A stretch of 64,000 bases of DNA, from NCBI GenBank assembly GCA_003024785.1, contig PUQB01000590.1, forward strand, positions 48,465 through 112,464, given 5' to 3'. The position numbers and the translations under genes are program-made. The DNA is from Selaginella tamariscina. Its lineage: Eukaryota; Streptophyta; Lycopodiopsida; Selaginellales; Selaginellaceae. Under the pieces are notes generated by a model, which saw only the letters and a program-made list of their open reading frames with translations, ran no database searches and was not told the origin of the DNA. Of the stretch, positions 47,201-62,104 are shown piece by piece; positions within the stretch are counted from its first letter, which is position 1, and each line of letters starts with the position of its first letter.

Positions 47201-48100
47201 GAGGATGAGAGGCATGCATTAGTGATGCATCAAAGTTACACAAATCATATGTCTTTCAATTGATAACATGGTTTATTAACTGTAACTATGGAAGTTCGAG
47301 GATGATTTGGCACTTCGAAGATGAAATCATGTTGAAGAAGATGACATAATGATATCCAAATGCTTTGATTTCCAATTGTTTAGACTTCATCATAACATGA
47401 TTAGATTTGATTAATCATTTGTTCACCACCTTGACTCGAGCATGTAAACAAGTTGGCTTCAAGACAATACCGTGGAAAACAACAAGCTCCCAATAAATGA
47501 AATTCACTTTCCTCCATTGTCCATGAGTTCTTGTTCCTTACAAGAAATGATAGACAGTGAAGACTTGACATAATCATTTATGTAAAATGCTTTAACAGTC
47601 CCAGATGATAAAATGGAACCTAAGTGTTCTAGAATGAGTGACAACAATCTATGTCAATATTGTGGAGATTTGAACCATGATTCGGAGCATTGTCACCATC
47701 ATCCAAATCGTGTCAAGCCTATATTGTGAATTGAATTGTACAGCCTGGAAACGATAAGAACTAGTCAAAGTAGGAATCGTTTAATTGTTAAATAAAGGTG
47801 TTTCAATGGTTGAAAGTCATTGATGGTGGCATTTGTCCAACTCCATTGATTAAGGTGCATTTCTTCCTCCTTCGTGGGCAATGGCAAGAACAATGTTGTG
47901 GGGAAACTGCAGCTTGATCGATGCTCTTGGAGACGATTGTAGCAATGAACAATCATATTGCTGGCCAACGTGAGAGAGGTGGAATTCAATCTAGCATGAG
48001 AGTAGCAAATCTTTGACATCGTCCAAGAAATGTTCCTGCAAGGCCGCATCATCCCAAGGAATGTTAATTGCAATCATCTAGAACTCAGCTGCATATGCCG
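43770..48100 (-). mobile_element. Decayed Ty3/gypsy fossil
   Basis: A leftward reverse transcriptase region is recognisable around 46400-47150 (DVFDKKKGQA, FPYRPIYGLL, FFVSKKDGSLHLIFDY, FTNAPAIFH). The 3' end is marked by an LTR (43770-44272) preceded in the sense direction by a purine-rich tract, GGCAAGGGGGATAG. No matching right LTR is found, so the element is truncated or its 5' end is too decayed. It is heavily broken and clearly old. Integrase and gag assignments (44300-46300 and 47150-48100) rest on position only. Confidence 0.7.
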
Positions 48101-51100
48101 TTGCTAACCTTGATCCTTGGCGAAACTATTGAAGTTTATTAATGACAGTGTATTTTCGATCCATATTCACAAAATGTTGCTCAAATTTTATAAAACTCAA
48201 AAGGATTGGGTCATGGTTTTTAAAGAGTATAATAAACCATGAAAGAGTGGTTTAAAGAGGAAGGAACTAAATAATCCCACCTTCGCAACATCCATGGAAT
48301 ACTACATTAGTTGCATAAGGACTCATAGTTTTACATGGTTCAAGAATCCACAAAATTCTGAACATGGTGGATTTCACCATGTTAATTCATAAAGATACTC
48401 AACACTGAGGTTTTTTAAAATACAATTGGCCGACTGCTTTATAAAGTTAATTAAAAAATTAATTCATTAACATTGAGATTAATATAAGATTGCATTTCTC
48501 ATACCCAGAAATTGTATAACCTCGGTGCAAAGGGTTTCCAATTTATGACATAAGTTGTTTGGCCTTTCTACTTGTTAATTATTGACATTCCTTGGTGCCA
48601 AAGACCATATTCAATGTCCAAAATGAAGGTTGATAGGGATATGAGACTCATGTTTTAATGCAATTGTGTAATAAATATGTCCCCCTTTGTTGCCCTATTG
48701 TGATATTATAGTGTGGGTGTAGGCCGGTTCATTATAGACATGTTTATTCTATAGGTAATATAATCCATGCATAGCTATTTAGGAAACATGTAGATAAAGT
48801 TCTTAAAGACTTGTCTAACCCTTGGCATGTCATTGAAGGTACAAATTTGATGCCTAAGGAGATTGAATTTTAAAAAGAGTGGGGTTCCTTAAACCCACTA
48901 GGACCACCCCTTACAAGGACTAAGTTGAACATTTGAACTACACCCCTTTCCAGAAATATCTCGGAAAGTAAGAAAGTTAAGGCAAGTGAGAAATCTCTAA
49001 CAAGGTGACAAGAATGTTCCATCTGATAATTTAATGAAAGACGAGCTTTTTAAACATGAGATAAAGCAACCATTGGAGTAGGTAGTCTTATCATGACAAA
49101 GGTTTATGTAAAACATGTAGTGTCATGATTTTCTAGTACCCCACATGTTTCTACAATAAGTTGCAAAGTGAAAGAACATACCCCAATCACAATTACATGC
49201 CTTATATACATATGTATTATGTGTTTGTTTGTAAAATGTAATTGGATTGTGATGGAAACATATTCATCCCTAAGCTGACACTTTAAACATATAAAGTTAA
49301 TGCATTTTTCTTTAGGACACATGTTGGAAGTTAATTGTGTCATTTATATTTTAAGTTCTTACTATATATAATTAAATGGTATTACATGAATTCTTTATAT
49401 AATTATTACAAATAGTAAGGTTTCTAGAAACTCCTTAACAATAAAAATAATTTATCGATTCAAAATTGATAATTATCTTGTTATTACAAGGGTTGCTCAT
49501 ATTAAGTTATGTATACTCTCTCTTTTTCATTAAATAAAGTTGTAATTATGGTGGTTTTACATAATCATAATAAAGTAAAAATAATATAATTAATTGAGTT
49601 TTGATTAATTATACATATGCTAGAATAAAGGACTTTTTGTATTTTAAACTTTAAAAATACATATAAACTATTCATAATAAATGTGCTTACTTATTTTGAG
49701 ATAAATAAATATGTGCATCATGCATGACTTTGTATAAAAGAAGTGAATATATATTATTTCAATAAGAAAATATTTAATAATTACATAAAACAATATGTGT
49801 CATTCAAAATAGTACACTTTAAAAATAATTTTTAATGAAAAATTAACATTTGTTACTTGTTAAGTTTGTGAAACTTAATCACATTAACATACTAAATGCA
49901 AAATATATATATATATATTAACTATATTTTTATTAACTTAAATTCATGAAGTATACACATGCACATAATATTAATACAAATGTAATGATTTTACATATGT
50001 AATCAAAAATAAAATAAAATACTTAAACTTTTTAAAAGCTATGTTTTATAATTAAACAGATGTTATCTAGACATAAAATGCAAATACAAATACAAGGGTT
50101 TGTGTACATATAACCGTTTTTAGGAAGTACAATTATATTTATCCTATGTATAAATATATTAAAATGAAATAATTGATTTATTAATCCTTAATAATTGTAT
50201 TCACTACCAATATTAAGGTACTCCTAATTAAAAATAAACATATGAATGATAAATTTTATTTAAATTTAGATTATATATATGGCATAAAACACATTTGATA
50301 ACTCTGACGTCTAATATAGCATACACAAACACACATATATATAAACACTAAAAAGTCAATATATTTTGATTGTATTTTCTAAAATGATTAAATTGTCAAA
50401 CTTCATATAAATTTTATTTATACAAGAATATTTTAAAATACAAATAGTAAATTGTGTATTTTACCTCTCTTTATAGATACATGCATTATTAATTTGAATA
50501 TTAAATACATAATGATATATTTATTAATTACGCCATTACTTGAGATAATAATTATTAATAAGGCAAAATGTATATACATATGGGCATAGAAAAACATTTA
50601 TAATTTCTTTAATATACAACTTTATGTATGTGAAATTTGTGAATTCATTTTTTATTTATATATAGTATTTAATATCACAATAAGAATCTAATCACATAAA
50701 TCAATCAATGTTGTTATTTGAAATGCTTTGTCATAGCATACTTCTTCATAAATTAGTAATAAATAAAGAATACTTAATTCAATAATATCGCTTTTTCTCA
50801 TGTTGAACAATTACAAAAAAAAAAACATTGTATATTATTTGATATTTATTTAACTTGGTCATTGCTTATATTTGAAAATTTTCATATTTAATAAGTTTAA
50901 TAAAATTTTAGTACTTAAAAGGAAATATAAGTCACAAGTTGGTTTTGAATGTAAATAATTATAAGAAAATGATTTAAAACTTATCAATGTTAAAACATAT
51001 CAATATAATTGATTGTTTATTGTGTATATCCATCATATTTATTAGTCTTTTTTTTAGTAAGGTAATAAACTTTTAATTAGATCGTCTTATTTTTCTAGCT

Positions 51101-53890
51101 TTAATCATTTTTTAAAAACTTTTATATTGAATTATTAAAAATTACACTTTTTGTTATTTTTATTTTAATAAATAATTTCTTTTCTATGGCAATACCTCAA
51201 TATCATTTATTTAGCAAAGAAAGTAAGCGTTAAGTAATAAAAGAAAACAAATATATATTTTCATAAATTTTAATATTTTTATTTTAATATTTAAATCAAA
51301 AGTAAAATTTAGTTTAAAATGAAAATCTTTATTGATTTTAAAATTATAATTATAGTATGGATAAACTTGTCCATTTATAAATACTAATATTTTAAGATAC
51401 ACTTTTTATTGTATATTAATAATTTTTCTTTTGCATACTAGATTATCCTTATTATAGTTATCTTATAATTAATATAGATTATCTTTAATAATACATTTAA
51501 CATTATATCTTCATGTTAGTGAAGTGGCAAAATATTTTAAATTCTTTTATAATGAAAATGAAATTGATTATGGAGAAGATTTAAACTTTCTTTTTCTCTT
51601 TATATACATGTTAAAATATAAATAAATAATTTTGATATAATTAAAGCAAACATGTCCTAGGGTCCATGGTTTATTTGTCCGAGCAATAAAAAATAATAAT
51701 GAAAATAATTATATAAGAAAAAATTAAGAAGTGTATATACATACATGCATATATATTGATTTAACAATTTTATAATGACATATTTTAAATGAAACTAATA
51801 TATTATAAATCAAAACATATATTAAAAGTAAGGATGAAAATGTCATTTTAATGTTTAGTATATACATATGTCAATTTATATATATTAATATAAATATTTA
51901 TTAAATATAAAAGATTAAGCTAAATTATTTAAGATTTAATAGTATTTATATTTTAAAAAGAAATATTTATATATATATAATATTCGTTGTATGAACCCCA
52001 CAATTAAATATGTTTATCTACCACACTTAACTTAAAAATAACATAAAATAATGAAGCAAACACGAAAAATCCAAGTTATTCTAAATATTTTATAAAATAA
52101 AAAAAAGGAATAAAAATGGTTAGAAAATCTCATATACATCTTATTACGATAAATAAAGTTATATTTACTAGGGTAACCTACATATTTACCGTAATTAATT
52201 TTCATTTAATAAATAATTAAATTGGGACATACCAAATTATGAATCATTTAATATAATGTTCTTAATAAATAAATTAAATAAGAACATACCAAGTTAAAAA
52301 TCATTTAATTAGAAGATATGTTTCCTAAAATATTTATTATTTGGAAATGAGTCTTTCAAAGATGTTATAAAAATTGTTGAGTGGATTTTAGAGAACTTGA
52401 GTTTATAAAATTCAGAAATATTGTTTAATATATTTACTGACAGTAAATGAAATGTATGTGAGGGAAGAAGGGAATAAATTTTATAAAGTTTATTTAAAAT
52501 AAAAGTCTTTTGAAAAAAATTCTTATCAAATGAATTAAATCATATTTTAAACTACAACAGAAGAACATTATAATAATTCTTAATTTAGTATGTCCTAATT
52601 TAATTTACTTATTAAAAACATTATATGAATTAATATTTAATATGTTTTTATTGTTTGTACACTACATAAGCAAGTTATGATAATAATAATATAAAATAAA
52701 CATCTAGAACATCAATATATATTAAATTATTATTAAAATATACCCTATATTTTATAAAGTTAAACCATGCCAAACAAGAATTATAAACCACTTGAAATTT
52801 TTAATAATAGTTAAAAATTTATTAATCATAATTATCAATAATTAAGTAATATATTGAAATATGATCATTTTTTCATAAATAAACTCATTGATCTTACAAT
52901 ACTTAAGAAGTTAAAAACTTATAAAAATGCATAAATTAACAAAACACACTACAATTGTCATATCTTATTATATTTTTAAAATTAATCTACATTATTAATG
53001 AATATTTATTTATAATCGGATCAGTTATTAGTAAAAATGGGGGAAATTTTTTACTAAATTTAATTGATAAAATATTTATTAGGATAAAGGAATATCTAAA
53101 GAAATTTATGAAAAATAAATGTGGTAAATAAGTGTGTAAATACATTTTTATATTAATGTACATGGTATTATTAATAATATTGTTTTTTTACATGTGCAAT
53201 ATATAATAAAATATATGTATATACATAAGTTTTTCTACTTTTTCTAAATTAAATCATTCACTTTATTTAGTAAAACAAAAATTAACATAAATAGAGAAAA
53301 AGATATTAACGATGTCTTCATATATTATTTATTACACATTGTATATAGTATAGTAAGTATATTGCAATACATATTAATTGTATCATAAGTAATTGTAAAT
53401 GCTAACACATATCCTCTCAATTAAAAGCATACAAATGTTATATTTTATTTTTATTCTGTGTTAGATAATATAATGATAAACATGTCTCTAATGAATACTT
53501 GTTTTAACATATTATCATTATATTATTTATATGTTTCTTATTGTATTAACTAATAATTGTACATATTAAAAGTTAGTTATGCTCGATCCAAAATTTGTAT
53601 ATATTTCAATTGTTAATCCTTAGGTTAATACAACAAGATGAAGTGGCAATGCCACATGTCAATGTGTCCAATGTATTGTATGAAGGCTATATAAATTTTA
53701 CATTAATATTAACATATAGGAAATTTGGAAAGTAACCCTTATATATCATTAAATTACCTTGATTTTCTTTTTAAAATATGAAAAATAACCTACATCAAAC
53801 CCTTCAAATATTAATTAAATAATAATATATGTAATTAGGTCGTGATTTAACAAAGATTTGGGTTTTAATTCAATTTGCTTAAAAAGTTAA
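48100..53890. other. AT-rich DNA, nothing recognised
   Basis: The first kilobase still resembles decayed repeat DNA. From about 49300 on the sequence is extremely AT-rich with only short open frames. No gene or named element can be supported. Confidence 0.5.
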
Positions 53891-53899
53891 AAAATGTTT

Positions 53900-54090
53900 A
53901 TTAATATAGAAAAGTTTCATGTATAAAATCATTGTTCACACATTACAATAAACATTTCACAATTAATATTTAGGGATTTCGTCCTTATAATATCTCTTTC
54001 TATATATATCACTTATCTTATTCTAAAATTAAAGATAAGATTTTGTTTTAACCATTGCTATGTGAGAGCATTTACAAGTTATTTTATTCA
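53900..54090 (+). repeat. Left copy of a diverged direct repeat
   Basis: Shares a series of blocks with about 63030-63205: AAAATCATTGTT.ACACA, GGGATTTC.TC, a TATATATA tract, CTTATCT..TCT, TTAA(A)GATAAGATTTTG.TTTA.CCATT. The two copies lie about 9.1 kb apart, on either side of the decayed retroelement-like region and the chromodomain element. Confidence 0.5.
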
Positions 54091-56506
54091 TAAGACAAAA
54101 ATACGTTCAATAAATAAAATATTATAATCATAAATTTATATTACTAATTATTATAAAGAGATACCAAGTGTGGAGACTTACTTTTTCTTTGAAGATTCTC
54201 TCTTCATGCATTATTCTCTGTTGTCTTACCCTCTTTAACCCTCTTAGCCCTAACTAAATTTTGTCCTTTCATGCCTCTTCATACTAACCATCATAATTAT
54301 TTGCTTCATGTATAGTCTTACCATCGTAGGATTCTTCATGTCGACATAGGATTTTTTTATACACAAGATTTTCTTTCTATTTTTTTCTTACGAGTTATTC
54401 CTCCATTGTAAGGAAGTTTTTATATGCAATGTTTTTACAAGTATATTTTTGTCTTTAAACTATTTTCACCTTGAATCTTGCAGTGTCCTCACTGCAACTA
54501 TCCTACTTCTTCCTTCTAATGTTGATCTTCATGGTATGCTGGATTCTCTTTTTTTGTACTTTTAAAAGTTGCTCTTCTTTTTTCTTAAGTTCTTATTTGA
54601 AAGTTAATACATAGTCTAAGAGTTATAGCATTTCAATTCTTTCATTCTGTTCCTTAGGTTTCACCATTTTTTTCTTTTTTTATTATTGAATAATTTTCTC
54701 TTCTTGTTATTAAATAGTTTTCCCTTCTTGTTTTTTTGGCTTATTTTCTATATTCACTTGCTCGAAAAGATTTGTAATATACACATATGTATATTCTGCA
54801 AGTTGTTCTTACAAATCAATCTCATATAGAATTGTTTTATAAAAAATTTCTTGTAGTCCTACCTATATTCTTTTTTTTGTTAAATAATTTTTTTTTACTT
54901 TCTTTCAGCATTATACAAATGTCTATATTTGTTAAGACTTTCAAATTAAGATATATTTTCAAAATTTTTACCTCTTCTTAATCATATAATCATTAAACCA
55001 ATCGTATCTTCTAAAACAAGAGGTTGATTTTTCTTTTTAACATACCTCTTTAGTGTATTATAAATCATTGGTTTACTTTCTTCTTTCAACGTCATTTTTC
55101 ATGTTCCAACTAATAGCATGGTATATTCAATATTTTTTTCATTTCATTTAAAAACAATGAATGACACCTTCTATTTATATATATGGTGACTCCTCTCACT
55201 ATGTCGACATGCTTAACACTTCTCTAATATGCCATTGTTAAATTAAAAGAGCATGTTCAATAGGTCCTAAACCCATTTTCTTGAATAAAATTAACTTGTA
55301 ATCCTCTATTTATAAGAGCTCCTTTTATCTTATTTCTGCCAACATATATTGTATTACTAGGTATATGCATATCATAGTCATTTTCTTTTTCATAATACTT
55401 TTTTACTCGATGAATTTCATGCCATGCATAATAGATAAAGATTTTGGAATAATATTCAACATTTTTAAATTTGATTTTTAATATATGGGCAATGTTATTA
55501 ATTATCTCAATGTAATTATGATTTCTTAACTTAGTACATCTGAGTCATTGATTATACTACATCATTTAAAATTTATTTCACCAAAATACTCTGTTTTATA
55601 ATGATACTCTATTTTACATAAATATTCTTTTCTTTTTAAATATTCTTTATATTAAATCTTTTGTATCTACGTTAGTTGTTGCTCATGATCCAAAATATAC
55701 TAAGGATATCTCATTTTTGGATATGGATTTTCATTTCTTCTTTTGTTTGTTATTTTGTGATAAATACACAAAATTCATTTCTTCTCTATGAGGAATTCAT
55801 CTTTTTTTTTAAATAGGTTATTGCTTTCACGATAGGTTGATTTTCCACATTAATTAATTGAGCTCCTTATTTTGAGTAAAATGTTGATTCCTAAAACAAT
55901 TTGGAAAAATGTCTTTTTTCCCACATGTATAACAAATAAGATTAATCAAATTTCTTATTTTACTTCTCTTTGTTTATAATAATTTTGATTTTTATAAAAA
56001 TTCTTTTTAAATATGATCTTTTTGGTCTGTAAAACTTCTCATTTTTGCATTTTTTTTATGCTTCTTAAAATGATGTATATATTCTTATATAGTTTTAGTC
56101 TTTTTTTACAAATATTTCTAACTTCTCTAATGCTCTTTGAGTAACTCTTCTTTTTTAAAATAATTTTTAAAAGCTTCTATAACTTTTTCATAATCTTTTC
56201 CTAACTCATAATACTAATCAAATGCATTTTCTTTTAATGTGTAAGGAAATATAAAAAATTATCTATATTACTTACTTTATACAACATTTTCAATTTGTAA
56301 AAATTATCTTTTAGGATTTTTCTTTTTTCTATGAAAAATATTAGGTACATCAATATTCCTCTCAAAGTCCAGGGAAAAGTGTCATATTAGACATTCTAAT
56401 GGGCTTTCTTTACCACCTTCATCCACTATCATGAGAATTTCTAAGAGATTCTCTTCCCAATCTACTAAGAATTCCTCTTCTTCAAAGAATTCTTCCAACT
56501 CCTCTA
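54091..56506 (-). mobile_element. Very decayed retroelement-like region, left part
   Basis: T-rich on the plus strand. Read leftward it shows a lysine-rich stretch, a zinc-knuckle-like TCGKK segment near 55910-55930 and an acidic gag-like stretch (EELEEFFEEEEFLVDW, 56455-56505). The right remainder would be 62683-63030. It may be an old LTR element or an integrated pararetrovirus. It is much broken and the family call is weak. Confidence 0.3.
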
Positions 56507-57168
56507 TGTCAAGCCACGATCCAGGAACTAGGAAGAAAGTAGGATTTCAAGAACAAGAAGGCTTGACTCGGAGCAGGACAAAGAGCAGGACAGGAACTAG
56601 GAACTCAGGAGCAAGACCAGGCGCAGGACATGATCCAGGAGCAAGACAGGAACAGGATAAAATCTGGGAGTAAGATAGGAAGGTGTAGGACAGGATCCAT
56701 GAACAAGACATAAACAAGACAGGATCCGGAAGCAAGACAGGAGCAGGATAAGATCCAGGAGTAGGACAAGATCCAAGAGCGAGACAAGAGCAGGACAGGA
56801 TCCAAAAACGAGACAAGGAAAGAACAAGAAGCAAGGAACAAGATAAGAACAAGACAAGACAAGATTGATCGTAGTAAGATTGGTGTTGATAGTATCTGAT
56901 TGTACAACAATTAGGTCGGAGCTTTTATGCTCACAACTCCAAGAGCTAATCTAGGCATGAGTGCTAAAAGTGGTTGCATGCATCTAAAAGTGGCTGCATG
57001 CATGCAGAGGCTAAGATGAGTCCACATGTCCCTTATCTTCTAGGCATATCCTGTAGGAATATCTGCAACCGTATCCTGTATCCGGAATCCCTATAGGAAT
57101 ACCTATAGGAATATCCTGCAACCCGTATCTTGTATCCGGAATCCTGTATCCTATATCGGATTGTGACA
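56507..57168 (-). repeat. 3' LTR of the chromodomain element
   Basis: 662 bp. It contains a run of imperfect tandem repeats of the type GGATCCAGGAGCAAGACAGG between about 56570 and 56850, and repeated TATCCTGTATCCGGAATCC phrases near the right end. It is longer than the other LTR, mainly from different repeat counts. Confidence 0.85.
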
Positions 57169-60100
57169 GCACCTCCTCCTTAAAGACGAGTTCCACGTCT
57201 TGGGACCTGGTTAGTAGGATAATGCCGATGGAAGGCAGCAACCTTAAAAGAAGCATGGAGTAAATTGGATGCAGGTTCCCAAGTGTGATCAGTAGGCAAA
57301 TAACCTTTCTAATCCACCAAGTATTGGGTTGGCGGCGATGAAGACGAGAATCAAGGATGGTTGCAACTTCGTACTCAGGTTCATTGTCAATGACCACAGG
57401 AGGGAGAGGAGAAGAAGCACGACCGGGAAGAAAGAAGAATGATACGGCTCCAATAAGGAGGTGTGAAACACAGGATGAAGTTTCACCGTAGATGGTAACT
57501 TGAGTCAGAAAGCTATAGGATTGACCTCCACCACAATCTGTAAGGGCCAATCGTTGAAAATCCAACTTAAAAGAAGGCCTGTTGTGCGAATATGTCGACG
57601 AAGAAGCCACACGAGATCACCAATTTTGTATGTAGGTGCCGATTGACGGTGAGCATCAGCATGATGCTTGTATCGTCCTGTGCCTGCTGAAGATGAACCC
57701 AGAGATCATCCTGTACCTGACGAAGATGCGGAGACAATCTGTACTGCATGAGCAGAAGAAGGAGAAGCGGGAGGAGCAAAGTCAAAACGTGGATGGTGGC
57801 CTGTAAGAGCAAAGAAAGGTGTCTGTCCTATAAATGCGTGACGGAGTTGTTGTAGGCAAACTCCGCCTTGGAAGAAGTCCAACCAGTTGTCCTGTTGTAA
57901 CTGATGAAGTAACGAAGGTAATGTTCCAAGGTTTGAATTGTGCATTCGGACTGCCCATCAGTGGATGATATCCTGAAGAAGATCCACTTTAACCTATAGA
58001 CTCCGAAGAAGCTTGCCAAAACTTGGACATGAATTGTGAACCTCGATCGGAAACAATGCTCTCAGGAAGACCATGATGTCGGAACACTTCACAAGTCACC
58101 AACTCAGCAGTGACCTGTAGCTGTCTTGTTGCAGGGTAGAAATGAGCCTGCTTGGTGAAACGGTCAACCACCACAAGAATTGCATCGAATCCACGAGGAG
58201 GAGGAAGATCTATGAGGAAATCCATAGAAATGGATTTCCAAGGAGCAGAGGAATAGGAAGAGGACGAAGAATACCAGAGGGACATGAAGGCATCTTCGAC
58301 CTGTAAGTGTCACAGCTTGTACAAACCTTTTCCACAAAACCTTGCAACCCAGGCCACCAATAGTGCGAGTCACCAACTCCACTATCTTGGCCACACCAAA
58401 ATGTCCTGTAGCCGGGGTATCAAACAATCCTATACCACACGAGTCCTGGAAATACGAATAGGAACATACATGAGACCTTCCCGGTATGGAGTCCATCATG
58501 TATGGCGACAACTTGTAGTCTGAACGGGAACTGGAGGAAGAGGAACTTGCAATGTCAGGATGAATGTGTGAGAACACATTCTTTACCAAGTCGTTTGTAG
58601 CCAACTGCAAACGGATGTCCTGTAGGAGTGTTGAATTTGCTGGAGTCTGATGAACCTGTAGTGCCGCAAGTCGGAATTGATCAGGACCCAACAACACTTG
58701 TCTTTGACAGTCATTGCAGGATCGTCGGGATCGGTGCAAGGAAGAGCGCCTAGACAATGCGTCCGCCTTGCCATTTCGAAAATCGGGCCTGTAGATGATG
58801 ACGAAATCAAAATGTGATAGGAACTCCGCCCACCTAGCCTGTCGCAGACTGAGAACTCGAGCCGTTTGAAAATACTCCAGGTTCTTGTGATCCGTAAGAA
58901 CTTGTACAGGATGCGCACACCTTCCAGGAAATGCCGCCACTCCTCGAACGAATCCACAATGGCCTTGAGTTTCTTGTCATGAATCTCGTAATTGATCTCC
59001 ACCGAAAGGAACTTACGAGAGTGAAAAGCTACAAGATGAAGCAACTTGTCTTCTCAACTTGTGATAGGACGGATCCTACTACAAAATCCGAGGCATTGCT
59101 TCAATGAAGAAAGGAGAAGGGTCAGGATGTGCTAAAATCGGAGCTTGTGAAGGTCCTTGAGTGTTGTGAATGCATATTCCGCCTTGTCGGACCAAGAGAA
59201 AACCCTCTGCGCTGGTTTCGTGAGTGGAAGTACACGCTTGGAGAAGTCCTGTATGAACCGCCTGTAGAAGTTTGCAAAGCCAAGGAAACATTGTACATCT
59301 CGTACAGACTTGGGCCTCTCCCACTCCACGATGGTCTTCACCTTGTGCATGTCCATGGAAACGCAGCAGGAGAGACGATGTAGCCCAAGAACTCCACGAA
59401 TCCCTGTTGAAAAAACACTTCTCCAACTTCGTACAGGCCATGCTCGCGAAGCCGCTGTAGACCTAATCGTACATGCTTGTCATGTGCCTGGTTTGGAGAA
59501 AATCAAAATGTCGTCGAGGTAATCACCACAAACTGGTCCAAGAAGTCACAAAAGATGTCGTTCACCATGTGTTGGAACACGGCTGGGGCATTGGTAAGGC
59601 CAAAGGCATACCGTGTACTCGAAGTGTCCATACCTTGTACGAAAGGCAGTCTTCCACTCATCGCCTGGACGAATCGTACAAGGTTGTAGGCCCCTCGTAA
59701 GTCGATCTTCGTGAACACCTTTTCCTCGCAGCCGATCGAGAAGTTCCAGGATCAATGGCAACGGGTACGATTCCGAATGGTGACTTGATTCAAACCCCTG
59801 TAGTCCACAACCAAACGTAAACTCCCACCTTCTTCTTGACAAAAAGATAGGTGCTAATGAGCGGATGCCAAGTTGTCCTCGATGTACTGACGAAGAACCT
59901 CCAACTCTGTGGGTGACAATGCATAAATCGGTCCGAACGGTGGAGTCTTTCCTTCCGCAAGATCAATAGGACAGTCGTAGGACCTGTGAACAGGAAGAAC
60001 TGCAGCCTTGTGCTTGTCAAAAACGTCCTAAAGAGTGATACTTGGATGGTAGGGAAGAAGGAGGAGAAGGAGGAGAAGGAGAAGGAGAGGAGAAGGAGAT

Positions 60101-62104
60101 TGAAAAACAGGAGAGTCAGATACAGGAAAGGTAGAAGAGGACGTAGGAGTTACTTGAAAGGCAAAAAGGTGGAAAGGAGCAGGATCAGTGGCAAGTTCAT
60201 GCATGGTAGTGGTAAGAACTCGGAGGAGAGGAGGGAGCTGTGACTGAAAAAGAGGAAGGATCTTGGGGGTGGAACAGAAGCAGAGTAACAGAAAGAGGGG
60301 ATTGGAAAAACCTGTGTGGATGACGAGTGTACAGGATTGGAAGAATCCTGTACAGGAGTCCGTGGTTGCGCAGGAGTGGGAAAGCCTGCGATGTGCTGAC
60401 GAACCAACAGGAGGTGGATCCTGTTGAGGAGGAACCTTCGACACTGATACAGGATTGGAAGAACCCTGTACAGGAACCGCAAACTTACAGGAGTGGAGAG
60501 AGCCTGCGGATGTGCTGAGGAACTGACATGAGGTGAATCCTGTCGAGGAGGAGTCTTCAACACTGGTACAGGAACAGGCACGGTCAATCCTGTAGCTTGT
60601 ACTGCCTCAGATACTAAGGATGTATCCTGCACAGGAAGGTACAGGATTGATCCTAGCTGTCGAGAGGAAAACGTGAGCTAGACCTCCAGTCGATCTGCGG
60701 ATTTGCAACAACGAACCATGGCATGCCCAAAATGATGGGAGTCGACCGAGTCTTGATCAAGTTGAAGGAAATTGAACAGTTGAATGTGCCATGACTGCAG
60801 AGAGAGGTTCGGTAGCATGGGTAACTGCGCCAGAAGCAATCAGACGCCCATCGGCCACCTCTACAGGAACTGCACGCTTCAACTTCACCACCGAAATGCC
60901 ATGTTGAGTTGCAAAAGTGTCATCCATGAAGCATGCATTTGCACCAGTGTCTAACAGGGCAAACTCCTTGAGCTCTCGATTATTAAGATGAATGTGTACA
61001 GGAAACTTAAGTGATGGAATGGTATGAGCAGCACCAATGGAGCCTGCACCTACGTCCAACTTCGCGGCTCCTAGACGAAGTGGACATTGAAGTTTTCCGA
61101 CTGAACTTCAGCTTCAACTTCACGCGTCTTGAACTTCCTGGCTTTAATAGGACATCTGCCACCTTGTGTCCTGCTTCACCACAATACAAGCATAGGTTCT
61201 CACGGCAACGTTGCTTCTCAGCGGAAAGAGAGCCACGCTTGGATTTCTCAACCTCCATAGGAACTACTCCAGAAGGTGGTGCAGGAACATGTACCACAGC
61301 TGCAGGATTGGTTTGCAGGAACTTGACGGGATCTTTCTGACGACGCTCGAACAAACGGTTGTCGCAACGAACAGCTTGTTGCATGATCCGCTAATGTTTG
61401 GGCATCGGTAACGTAAGAGAAACGTCCTCAACCCAAAACGGAAGTGTTCGATCAATGCAGTCTCGTCCCATGGAATGTTCGTGCAAAGTTGCTGAAATTC
61501 GGATGCATAGACGGAAGCTGGTCGGGATCCTTGAGTGAGCTTCCGTAACTTCGTGCATGCGGAACGGTACTTATCAGGATCTCCAAACAGGCTTCAAAGG
61601 CAGCCACGAAACCTTCAAAGTCTTCCATCAATGGGTCGTCACGCTCCAGCAAGGGGCAACCCAAGCCCGTGGAGATCCACTTAGTAAGGATGCCAAAAGC
61701 CACCTTTTGTGCATCAGTCGAGTAGCGGCGTGGTTGCATGCGGATCAAGAGCCGGATCTGATTCAGGAAACCTTGAAATCGGCACGATTGCCACTGAACT
61801 TTTCTGGCATGCTAATCTTCGGCTCCGAAGAAAAGTTCGATGAAGAGGGAACCACGATGCCTGAGAGAGAGCCTGCGCAGCAGCCTTGGAGGATGCATCA
61901 GCATGCATGTGCCGCATTGGTGGAACCTTGCAATGGTGACCACTTGGCGCAAAGTGGCCAGCTCATGAAGCAACATTTGGTTCGCGTTGAAAGTGCTCAA
62001 AATCAGCCATGATCTATGAAAGAAAAAGGAGGAAAACGAAGGAAAAGAATCAAGAAAAAAAGTAGCTGGAAAATGGAGAGCTATGAAAGTAGTTACTATC
62101 AAAC

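Noticed and set aside
56431-56910. Long open frames on both strands in the LTR
   Set aside because: Products of the purine-rich tandem repeat within the LTR; no known domain.
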